NCBI GenBank assembly: GCA_023512835.1
Contig: CM042091.1
Span: forward strand, 42,298,107-42,362,106
Length of the DNA stretch: 64,000 nucleotides
From: Taxillus chinensis
Taxonomy: Eukaryota; Streptophyta; Magnoliopsida; Santalales; Loranthaceae
Reading direction: 5' to 3'
Below, in pieces: positions 44,705 to 54,399 of this stretch. Numbering within the stretch: the stretch's first letter is position 1; each line of letters opens with the position of its first letter. Both the position numbers and the translations under genes were made by a program. Under the pieces are notes generated by a model. It saw only the letters and a program-made list of their open reading frames with translations, had not been told where the DNA came from and made no database searches.

Positions 44705-47700
44705 GTACGAAGCTCTTATCGTGGAACGTGTGAGGGCTGCATGATAGGGCGAAGTGCCTTTGCCTTAGCAATTTGTTCCAGGAGTGGACGGCAGACATTA
44801 TTTGCCTGCAAGAGACTAAATTGGAGTTGGTGTCGGAGGACCTTGTGCGGCTTTTGTGGCGAGGTCGCTTTGTGGATTGGATCTTTCTTGGGTCTGTGGG
44901 GGCCGCTGGGGGCATTCTATTAATGTGGGACAGCCGTCTTGTTTGCAAACTGGATGATGCTGTTAGCCAGTTTTCGTTGTCCTGCAAATTCTAGTCGGTT
45001 GGGGACCAAAGTGTGTGGATGTTTTCCGGGGTGTATGGTCCTCAGATTGCCAGTGATCATCGTCTGCTATGGGATGAGCTTGCGGGTTTGCATAGCTGGT
45101 GGGGGGTGCCATGGTGTATCGGGGGGTGGGGGGGGATTTTAATGTGGTGCATTTTCCGTCTGAAAAGACGGGTTCGTCGGGGTTTACTCCCTCGATGCTG
45201 GGTTTTTCTAACTTTGTTGCTACTGAGGGTCTGGTGGATCTCCCTTTGGTTGGTGGGGATTATACGTGGTCCAATAACCGTCAGCAGCCTGTTTTCTCTA
45301 GGCTTGATCAATTTTTGGTTTCTGTGGATTGGGCAAGGCGTTTTGTGCATCTCCGTCAGTCGAGGCTTAGTCGTTGGGGTTCTGGTCACTTTCCGGTTCT
45401 CCTGGAGTGTGGCCCTTCACCTTCGTGTGTTCGTCCATTCCGGTTTGAGAATATGTGGCTTCTAGCAGATGGTTTTGTGGATAGAGTGCAGTATTGGTGG
45501 GCGTCCTATCGTGTTGCAGGCACTCCGAGCCACGTGCTTGCCTCGAAGTTGAGGTTATTGAATGGGGATTTGAAACTGTGGAATGCTTCTGTCTTTGGCC
45601 AAGTTGGTGTGAGGAGAGGGGGCGCCAGGCTACCTTGGCCTCGTCCCCGGAGAGGGTGCTTTTGATGGATGAGATTTCTTGGCGGCAGAAATCTCGCTCT
45701 TTGTGGCTGCACGAGGGTGATAAGAACTCCAAGTTCTTTCACTGCATAACTAACTCTCATAGGAATGTCAACACCATTAGCCGGCTGCACATTGATGGTG
45801 TTGTCTCTTCCAGTCAAGAGGATATTCAGGAGCATGTTGTGAATTTTTATGAGACTCTTTTTTGGGAGGAGGAGCGTTCCCATCCTAGTCTTGATGGGCT
45901 TTCTTTTGATACCCTTTCCGAGGCGGATGTTGGGTGGCTTGATCGGCCGTTTAAGGAGGAGGAGGTGTTGTCCGTGGTGCGTGGGTGCAAGGGGGGTAAG
46001 GCCCCTGGTCCGGATGGGTTTCCTTTGGCTTTCTTTCAGCACTGTTGGGCTGTCTTGCGATGTGATGTATTGGGTGTTTGTGTAGAGTTTCAGGAGCATT
46101 GCTGTTTTGAGCATAGCCTCAACACGACTTTTGTGGCTCTCCTCCCGAAGAAGCCCAAGGCGGAGGCCCTAAAGGATTTTCGGCCTATCAGTTTGGTGGG
46201 GAGCATGTACAAAATCCTTGCTAAGCTCCTTGCTAACCGGTTAAAGTCTGTTTTGGGGAAGCTGATCTCTCCTGCGCAGAGTGCCTTTGTGCCTGGTCGG
46301 CAGATCTTGGATCCTGTTCTCATCGCGAACGAGTGCCTTGATAGTCGCCTCAAGGCTGGCCTTCCAGGGGTGTTGTGTAAGCTTGACTTGGAGAAGGCCT
46401 ACGATCATGTGCATTAGGGGTTTTTGCTCTATGTCCTTCAGCGGTGTGGCTTCTCAGCTAGGTGGCAGCAGTGGATCTCCTTTTGCATTTCCACTGCTCG
46501 ATTTTCGGTGCTTGTCAATGGCCACCCTTGTGGTTTCTTCTCAAGTTCTCGGGGCCTACGACAGGGAGACCCTTTGTCGCCTATGCTGTTTGTTCTTGTT
46601 ATAGAGGGTTTCGGTCGCCTGGTGGGGAAGGCTTCTTTGACTGGTCTTCTTTCTGGTTTTTCGATTGGTGGTCCAGGCAGTGGGTCACTCGCAGTCTCTC
46701 ATCTGCTTTTTACTGATGACACTCTTGTGATGTGCGAGGCGGATGCAGGCCATTTTCATCTGAGGTCTGTCCTTGTCTGGTTTGAGGCTGTTTCGGGCCT
46801 GCGAATTAACCTCAGCAAATCAGTGATGGTTTCGATTGGAGAGGTGCCTTCTATGGGGGTTCTGGCTGATATCTTGGGGTGCTCGACTGCTCAACTTCCC
46901 CTATTGTATTTGGGGCTTCCCTTGGGGGCGTCCTTTCGGACTTCAGCTATTTGGGAGCCTGTTCTGGAGCGGATGGAGTGGCATTTGGCTGCTTGGAAGC
47001 GCCTTTATCTCTCCAAGGGAGGATGGCTTACTTTGATTCGAAGCACCCTTTCTAGCTTGCCGACCTACTTCCTTTCCCTATTTCCTCTCCCCGCGACTGT
47101 GGCTTCGGGCATGATGCGCATCCAAAGGCATTTCTTGTGGGGCTCTGTGGCTGGCATGCCTCGGATCCCTTTGGTTCGGTGGGAGGAGGTGTGTCGACCT
47201 CTCTCTTCTGGTGGTTTGGCTCTTCGAGATTTGCATCGTTTTAACACTGCTCTCCTGGGGAAATGGCTTTGGCGTTTTGGGGCAGAGCGAGGGGCGCTGT
47301 GGCGGGAGGTTATTGCCTCCAAGTATGGAATCGCGAGTGGGGGATGGATCTCTTTGTTGCCTCGTGGTCCCCATGGAATGGGGTTGTGGAAATTCATCCG
47401 TCAGGGGTGAGAGTCCTTCTCTCGGTTTGTGGTGTTCGAGTTGGTGGCTGGGACTACGATCCGTTTCTGGCATGATGTGTGGTGTGGAGAGTCCCCACTT
47501 AAGCTCGTGTATCCCGAGTTGTTTCGTCTTGCACGATCTCCTGAGGCTTTTGTGGCGGATGTTCATTGTCGTCGGGGTCCTCACATGCAGTGGGAGGTGT
47601 TGTTTGTGCACGCTGCACAGGATTGAGAGCTGGAGATTTTTTCTTCCTTCTTTGATACCTTGTACTCGGTTCCTTTGGCGCGTCCTGCCGTGGAAAGGAT

Positions 47701-48051
47701 GTGCTGGCGCCCCTCTCGGGACCGTGGGTTCCTGGTTCGGAGTTTTTACTCTGTGCTTTCACCTTCCTGCACTGAGAGTTTTCCTTGGCGGAGCGTTTGG
47801 AAGGCACGGGTGGCCTTCTTTGCTTGGACTGCTGTCTTGGGGAAGATTTTGACTGTTGATCATCTGCGACGCCGGGGCTTTGTTTTGGTTAGTCGGTGTT
47901 ACATGTGCAAATCTTCGTCGAAGCATGTAGATCATCTCTTCCTTCATTGCCCTTATGCCAGGAGTTTGTGGGATCTGATTCTGAGTCTTTTCGGCATCTC
48001 GTGGGTGATGCCCTCGTCACTACGTGCGCTGTTTATCGGGTGGCTGAGCGG
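44701..48051 (+). pseudogene. LINE ORF2: endonuclease and reverse transcriptase
   Basis: Starts at ATG 44701 (MSTKLLSWNV, then an in-frame TGA at 44731). The endonuclease (APE type) shows ADIICLQETKLELV, GGILLMWDS, VYGPQ, GGDFNVVHFPSEK, FSRLDQFLVS and GHFPVLLE. The RT shows [76 protein letters not shown] and the catalytic FTDDTLV (usually FADD), then NLSKS and LYLGLPLG. A zf-RVT segment follows (SVWKARVAFFAWTAVLGKI, CYMCKSSSKHVDHLFLHC). Further in-frame stops: TAG 46415, TGA 47408, TGA 47624; frame shifts near 45000, 45120 and 45600. In L1 elements this protein nicks the target and copies the RNA into it. Confidence 0.88.
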
Positions 48052-48055
48052 CGTG

Positions 48056-48440
48056 TGTCACAGACCGAGGCTTATCCTAGCATACTTAGGCCATTTTGGG
48101 GTATTTCCCCTTTGTAAAGTGTTGTACTTAGCTTATAGAGTAAGTTGTAGAGATTTTAGATTTCGATCATATATGATGTCTCCTGGCGACATAGCCAAAA
48201 ACGTGTTAACATCTATATGTAGGGGAGTGATGTTGTAAAGCTTTCAAGCAATCAATACAATCGTTTGTTGCCTTCGTTTAAATCGATCTTCCGCTAAGCG
48301 CTTCCCTACACAATTGCTTTACAACGGATCGATGGGTTCCGATCCAAATACGACGAGTTAGGCTGACCTAGCGTTCCTTCGTACGGGTGGGAACTAGGTG
48401 CCGCACGGGTTAAGCTGCTATAAAGGCTGACCCCGTGACA
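48056..48440 (+). repeat. Gypsy-C 5' LTR
   Basis: TGTCACAGACCGAGG to GACCCCGTGACA. Differs from the 3' LTR at about two positions by eye (ACC/ATC near the start, GTGACA/GTTACA at the end). Confidence 0.92.
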
Positions 48441-48442
48441 AG

Positions 48443-48455
48443 TGGTATCAGAGCC
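48443..48455 (+). promoter_or_regulatory. Gypsy-C primer-binding site
   Basis: TGGTATCAGAGCC, complementary to the initiator tRNA-Met 3' end, two bases after the LTR. Confidence 0.9.
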
Positions 48456-48507
48456 AAGTTGGTGCCAAAGTTCGGTGGAACAATCAAAACTTTGAGACGG
48501 TGCAAAA

Positions 48508-49470
48508 ATGACAAACGGAGGATCTGTTGTCATTAGTGGTGGCGACCACGAAGGCCGCGACAAGGAGCACCACGCTAAGGAACGGAGGAGAGACAAGTCC
48601 GTTTCGAGGGAAACATGTCCGCTGGAGAGTCGGCTAGCCAAATTGGAGTTGGCGTTAGCCGAACAGATGGAGGTGGTCGAGGAGCACACCGAAAGCATCG
48701 AAAAGCCGGACTCGGAGGGTGAGGAAAGCTATGGGAGGATGCAAGGGCTTCTCAACTCCGTCATGGACGACATGAACTCTCGATTTGAGGGCTTGAAGGG
48801 TTCTCTCATGTCCCAAATCCTGGCGATGCAAGAGGAAATCAAAGAGATCAAGGCGGATTGGTCTCTCCAGTAAGATGGCGGTCACCCAAGGTGGCGTTGG
48901 CGGCCATTCCGGCTCCAAAATCGATGTGCCAAAGCCTAAGACCTATGCTGGGTCAAGGAATGCGAGGGAGTTAGACAACTTCCTCCTGGACCATGGAGCA
49001 AGACTTCGATGCCTTGAACATTGTCGACGAGGCAAAGAAGGTGAAGACCGCTCCACTATACTTAGTCGATTCGGCTATGGTGTGGTGGAGGCGACGATAT
49101 GCCGACAAGGAGTGCGGCCTATGCATTATCGACAATTGGGCAGATTTCAAGCGGGAGATCAAGGCCCGGTTCTATCCCCCGAACGCGAAGACGAGTCCTG
49201 GGCGAGACTTCGGCGCCTTACCCACAAAGGCACGGTGCGGGAGTACGTCCAGGTGAATTTTCCGAGCCGATATTGGAGATCCCGGATATGTCCGCGAAGG
49301 ATTCACTATTTTCCTTCATGGACGGATTGCAACAATGGGCGAAGCCGGAGTTGCAGCGGAGGAATGTGCGGACCTGGCGTCGGCCATGGCGGTGGCCGAA
49401 TCACTCATCGAATACAAGAAGCCGGAGAAAACCACCAGTTCTTCATCGACTTCCAAGGTGAACAGGTTCC
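48508..49470 (+). pseudogene. Gypsy-C gag, frameshifted
   Basis: ATG 48508 (MTNGGSVVISGG) and a clean frame to 48870 covering the coiled coil. A one-base difference from gypsy-D (SLQ-stop against SLCKMAV) then shifts the frame. KTYAGSRNARELDNFL is followed by another shift, and the capsid segment (TAPLYLVDSAMVWWRRRYAD, WADFKREIKARFYPPNA) lies in a third frame at 48993-49190. LEIPDMSAKDSLFSFMDGL is at about 49270-49330. It is the same protein as at 21755-22622. Confidence 0.87.
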
Positions 49471-50789
49471 ACAAGGAGAAACGTGGGGGAAACAACCGGA
49501 GTGAAGGAAAAGGGAGACCCTTCCAACCGTCTAAGGACTTTCGCCCAAAACACTTCGCGAATGGTTCCAAGGACGGGGAGAAGCCAAGGATCTCCTGTTT
49601 CCTTTGTGAAGGCCCTCACAAGGCGTTCGAGTGCCCGAAGCGCTCCAAGCTCTCCGCGATGATCAATGAAGACGAAGAGAGGAATGCGAGGGATCCACGA
49701 CTTGGTTCCTTGCAACTCCTCAGTGCAATCAAGGCGAAGGTGGAGGTGCCACCATCCGGACGACGAAGGGGGCGCATGTACGTGCTCGCTAAGGCCAACA
49801 ACCTTGAAACTAAGGCCTTGGTGGACACGGGTGCGACCAACAACTTCATTAAGGTGGAAGAAGCTCGTAGACCGGGGATAGTCTACAAAGAAGAAAAGGG
49901 CCGGGCAAGGCGGTGAACTCCGGCGCCAGTCCAATCCATGGCGTGGCTCGAGGTGTCAAGCTAAGTATTGGCGAGTGGAGAGGCAAGGTGAATCTCTCCG
50001 TGGTGTCGATGGACGACTATCCCATGGTGTTGGGGATGGAATTCGTTGACCAGGTGCGGGCAATTCCAATTCCTAGCACCAACACAATGTGCATTATGGA
50101 CGAGGGGAAAACGTGCATGGTGAAGGTAATGCGGGAGGAAGAGCTCAAGGCGAAGTCTCTTTCGGCGCTCCAACTGTCTAAAGGAGTTAGGCGACAGGAG
50201 CCAACCTTCATTGCTATGGTGAAGGAAGGATGCCCAAGTGTTGGGGAGGAGCCCCCAACCGAAGTGAAGACGGTCCTTGAAGAGTTTGGGGACGTTATGC
50301 CACCTGAACTCCCCAAACAACTTCCGCCGAAGCGGGAGGTGGACCACAAGATCGAACTAGAGGCCGGTGCAAGGCCTCTATCGGCTGCGGTGCCCTATCG
50401 GATGGCACCACCAGGAGTTGGAGGAACTTCGGAAACAATTGAAGGACTTGTTGGATGCCGGGTTCATTCGGCCATCCAAAGCGCCATTTGGAGCACCGGT
50501 GTTGTTCCAAAAGAAACACGATGGGTCGATGCGGCTATGCATTGACTATAGGGCGCTAAACAAGATAACGGTGAAAAATAGCTACCCCATCCCACTTATA
50601 TCCGACCTCTTTGATCAACTTGGTGCTGCGAGATGGTTCTCAAAGCTAGACTTGCGGTCGGGATATTGGCAAGTGCGGATAGCCGAAGGTGATGAGGCAA
50701 AGACGGCGTGCGTCACAAGATATGGCTCTTACGAGTTCTTGGTGATGCCCTTTGGCCTCACAAACGCCCCGCCACATTCCGTACGTTGA
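49335..50789 (+). pseudogene. Gypsy-C gag end, protease and RT start
   Basis: Zinc knuckle CFLCEGPHKAFEC at about 49600-49638 (CX2CX3HX4C, as in gypsy-D). Protease motif [12 protein letters not shown] near 49813-49850, then a shift near 49905. The next piece runs [20 protein letters not shown] to [16 protein letters not shown]. The RT start is in another frame at 50400-50780: [61 protein letters not shown] is intact here, unlike gypsy-D. Confidence 0.87.
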
Positions 50790-51635
50790 TGAACCGGATC
50801 TTCCAACCATACTTGGATAGATTCGTCGTGGTGTACCTTGACGACATTGTCGTCTATAGCAAAACGTTGGAGGAACACAAGGCACACCTACGGCGGGTTT
50901 TCCAAATCTTAAGGGAGAACCAACTCTTTGTGAAGAAGGAGAAATGTGACTTTGCGAAGAAGGAGGTGCCCTTCTTGGGTCACATCATTGGCGGCGGCAA
51001 GTTAAAAATGGATAACAAGAAAGTGTTAGCCATCAAGGAATGGGAGACGCCCAAGAAAGTCCCTGAGATGCGTTCATTCCTTGGCTTGGTTAACTACTAT
51101 AGAAGATTCATCCGCGGCTATTCCCACATTGCCGCACCCTTGACAGGAACTATTAAAGAAGAACAAGACTTGGGTGTGGGATGATGCTTGCCGAGAGGCA
51201 TTTGAGAAGTTGAAGCAAGCCGTGACAAACGGACCGGTGATGACACTTGCCGGACCATACAAAGCTTTACGAAGTTCACACGGATGCTTCGGACTTTGCC
51301 ATCGGTGGAGTTCTAATGCAGGAGGGGCATCCTGTAGCATACGAAAGCCGGAAACTCAATGGCACCGAACGGAGGTACGCGGTGCATGAAAAGGAGATGA
51401 CGGCCGTTATGCATTGCCTTCGGGTGTGGAGGCATTACTTGCTAGGGTCCAAGTTCGTGGTGAAGACGGACAACATTGCTACGAGTTATTTTCTTACTCA
51501 AAGGAACTTAACTCCGAAGCAAGCACGGTGGCAAGGACTCCTAGCGGATTCGACTTTGTGCTCGAGTACAAACCGGGCACAAATAATGTAGTGGCCGATG
51601 CACTAAGTCGGAAGGCGGAACTTGCGGCCATTAGC
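50708..51635 (+). pseudogene. Gypsy-C reverse transcriptase and RNase H
   Basis: RFVVVYLDDIVVYSKTLEEH (catalytic YLDD) at about 50820-50880, FLGHIIGGGKLKMDNKKVL, MRSFLGLVNYYRRFIRGYS, then a shift near 51150. RNase H: LYEVHTDASDFAIGGVLMQE (catalytic Asp) at about 51265-51320, YAVHEKEMTAVMHCLRVWR, FVVKTDNIATSYFL; a shift near 51545; VLEYKPGTNNVVADALSRK at about 51555-51615. Confidence 0.88.
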
Positions 51636-53166
51636 CAACCACAATTCCCCTTGGTGGACAAATCGAAGGAAGGAATGGAGCACGATCCATTAGCCAAGTC
51701 CTTGGTGGAATGCGTCAAAGCTGGGAAGACGCGACGATTTTGGCTAAGGGACGACTTGCTCCATACTCGAGGGGAACGGGTGTACGTTCCAAAATGGGGA
51801 AGTTTGAGGAGAGACATCCTCAAAGAATGTCACGACTCGCGGTGGGCTGGCCATCCCGGAGTCGATCGTACCTTGGCGTTGGTCGAACGGAGCTACTACT
51901 GGCCTCAACTTTACGAGGACGTTCAAGTGTATGTGAGGACTTGTCTTGTGTGCCAACAAGACAAGATAGAGAATCGGCAATCGGCGGGACTGTTAGAACC
52001 TTTGCCTACTCCTGGAAAGACCTTGGGAAAGTGTTTCAATGGACTTCATTGTTTGTCTCCCAAGATCCGAAGGATGCGGTACGATCATTGTGGTGGTCGA
52101 CCGATTCTCTAAGTATGGAGTTTTCATTCCAGCTCCTGAAGGATGCACAACGACGACACGGCCCGACTATTCTTCAAGTACGTGGTGAAGCATCGGGGCA
52201 TTCCAAAGACAATCGTGAGCGATCGGGACTCTCGATTTACTGGGCGGTTTTGGACCGAGCTGTTCCGGATAATGGGTTCGGACTTAAACTTTTCAACAAG
52301 TTTCCACCCACAAACAGACGGCCAAACAGAACGTGTCAATGGCTTATTGGAGTCGTATCGAGGCACTACGTGAGTGCCAACCAAAGAGATTGGGCCAAGT
52401 TGTTGGACATAGCCCAATTCTCATATAACTTGCAGAAGAGCGAGTCCACGAACGAGAGCCCGTTCGAACTCGCAACTGGGCAGCAACCATTGACGCCCAC
52501 GTCCATCACTCGGGGGTACACTGGAAAGAGCCCCGCAGCGTTCAAGTTTGCAAAAGGATGGCATGAACAGACGGATCTGGCCAGGGCATACTTGCACAAG
52601 GCGGCGAAGAAGATGAAGAAGTGGGCGGATCAACAAAGGAGGCCCTTGGAATTTCAGGAAGGAGACATGGTGATGCTCAAACTCCTTCCGCGCCAAACCA
52701 AAGCACTTAGACAATTGCATAAGGGTTTGGTGCGCCGATATGAGGGGCCCTTCAAAGTATTTAAGAGAGTTGGGAAGGTCTCATACAAATTGGACCTCCC
52801 GACTAACTTACAAAGGCATCCGGTGTTCCACGTTAGTTTGCTCAAGCCTTACCATAAAGACTTAGAAGATACGAGCGGACAACGGGCGGTGCGGACACCA
52901 ACAAGATCAACAAGCAAGACCTACGATAAAGAGATAGAGAAAATCCATTCTCGTAGAGTCGTGCCAAGAAGAGGCGTAGATCCAAGCCGGGTGGAGTACT
53001 ACGTCCAATGGAAGAACAGCCAGTTGAAGAGGCAAGCCGGGAGAAGGAAGAGGATCTCGGGGCAATTCTCCAAAGAGATTGAGGAGTACCGGGAAGAAAC
53101 CGAACGCTACATCCAGCAGTTCGACGAGTTCGAGGAAGCCGAAGACGCAACGAGGACGCTGCAAAT
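51636..53166 (+). pseudogene. Gypsy-C integrase and chromodomain
   Basis: Zinc-binding domain at 51800-51970 (HDSRWAGHPGVDRTLALVER, YVRTCLVCQQDKI). The core shows SDRDSRFTGRFWTELFRIM at about 52217-52280 and FHPQTDGQTERVNGLLESY. From 52360 a long clean frame runs RDWAKLLDIAQFSYNLQ to the chromodomain (IHSRRVVPRRGVDPSRVEYY, VQWKNSQ). A one-base change near 53010 turns the usual EEASWEKEED into KRQAGRRKR. It ends at the polypurine tract GGGTGGGGGAGAA (53168-53180). Confidence 0.87.
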
Positions 53167-53180
53167 CGGGTGGGGGAGAA

Positions 53181-53565
53181 TGTCACAGATCGAGGCTTAT
53201 CCTAGCATACTTAGGCCATTTTGGGGTATTTCCCCTTTGTAAAGTGTTGTACTTAGCTTATAGAGTAAGTTGTAGAGATTTTAGATTTCGATCATATATG
53301 ATGTCTCCTGGCGACATAGCCAAAAACGTGTTAACATCTATATGTAGGGGAGTGATGTTGTAAAGCTTTCAAGCAATCAATACAATCGTTTGTTGCCTTC
53401 GTTTAAATCGATCTTCCGCTAAGCGCTTCCCTACACAATTGCTTTACAACGGATCGATGGGTTCCGATCCAAATACGACGAGTTAGGCTGACCTAGCGTT
53501 CCTTCGTACGGGTGGGAACTAGGTGCCGCACGGGTTAAGCTGCTATAAAGGCTGACCCCGTTACA
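53181..53565 (+). repeat. Gypsy-C 3' LTR
   Basis: 385 bp, TGTCACAGATCGAGG to GACCCCGTTACA; the last G to T breaks the terminal inverted repeat. TSD CGTG follows. Confidence 0.92.
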
Positions 53566-53569
53566 CGTG

Positions 53570-53875
53570 GGACGGCATTTGGCAATATGGCAGGCCGTCC
53601 CTTATTGCCTCCTTTGGAGTATTTGACGGGAGCGAAACACACGTGTTTTTGAGGATACGGAACGGCCCGCTACTGAGCTCTCTTGTACTTTTTTTCGTTC
53701 TTTGAGTGATTGGTTGTATGCTTCGGACGGGATATGTTATTCTTCCCTTTGAGATGTGAATAGTTACTTTTTTTGATTGAATTATTGTTTTTATTTTTGT
53801 ATTCTCGCCTTTCGTGCACTTCTTGTGTGCGTTTTGATTCTCGTGAATAAATAAATTCTCTTACTTAAAAAAAAT
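53570..53875 (+). pseudogene. LINE ORF2 C-terminus, 3' UTR and tail
   Basis: Resumes in frame after the CGTG duplication: GRHLAIWQAVPYCLLWSIWR, RNTRVFEDTERPATELSCTF, stop at 53750-53752. The W.IW.ERN.R.F motif is the usual end of plant L1 ORF2. A T-rich 3' UTR and a short A-run follow at 53865-53874. Confidence 0.87.
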
Positions 53876-53886
53876 AATATTTAGTG

Positions 53887-54399
53887 ACTTAATTAAGCAA
53901 CTTTTATTAGTTTTGTACAAAGCTAACATTATTTCCTGTGCGGGTGCGGGCGCGGGCGTGTATATATATATAATGGTACAACTACCGTTTTTTTTTTTTT
54001 GTAGAGAAAGGATGAATTCATTAAAGCTGCATAGTAAAAGGATTAGTGCCTGCAGTTACTTAATAGGACACAAATATAAATGAAGTTACCATATCCAACA
54101 AGGGAAGGGCATAATGACATATCCATATAAGGACTTGAATATCTATTCCACAAGCGCCATAAAGCTGGTAACAAACTTCACAGGGACCTGCACCAATTCC
54201 ATAGCCGACACCATAGGTATGCAACCAATAAGCAAAAATAATAATAATAAATAGTAACAATAGAATAAATACCAAGAAGAATGGAGAGACAAAATATTTT
54301 AATGCACTGATCATTAGAATTTGCTTAGATGCTAAAACCATAATCACTATGTGCATGCATGAGACCCCGAAAAACATCAAAAACTATTCATACCTTGAA
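53887..54399. other. 3' flank of the ankyrin gene
   Basis: AT-rich sequence between the LINE and the ankyrin gene stop at 54400. Part is probably 3' UTR of that gene. A hydrophobic minus-strand frame at 54060-54380 is not supported as a gene. Confidence 0.5.

Larger units (their letters stand above)
48056..53565 (+). mobile_element. Gypsy-C chromovirus, second copy of the gypsy-D family
   Basis: Plus-strand, 5510 bp, TSD CGTG (48052-48055 and 53566-53569). LTRs of 385 bp at 48056-48440 and 53181-53565 differ at only about two sites. PBS TGGTATCAGAGCC at 48443. Same gene order and proteins as gypsy-D. The coding region has many single-base frame breaks despite the young LTRs. Confidence 0.92.
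43104..53875 (+). mobile_element. L1-type LINE, split by gypsy-C
   Basis: A non-LTR retrotransposon with ORF1 (43132-44704), ORF2 (44701-48051, resuming 53570-53752), a 3' UTR and a short A-rich tail (53865-53874). An 11-bp imperfect target duplication flanks it: AATGTTTAGTG at 43093-43103 and AATATTTAGTG at 53876-53886. Gypsy-C interrupts it at 48056-53565 with 4-bp TSD CGTG. Without that it is about 5.26 kb, close to full length for plant L1 elements. Confidence 0.87.

Noticed and set aside
54060..54380. A hydrophobic 106-codon frame that looks like a membrane protein
   Set aside because: It is AT-rich, lies in the expected 3' flank of the ankyrin gene, has no recognisable family, and its hydrophobicity follows from T-rich codons.
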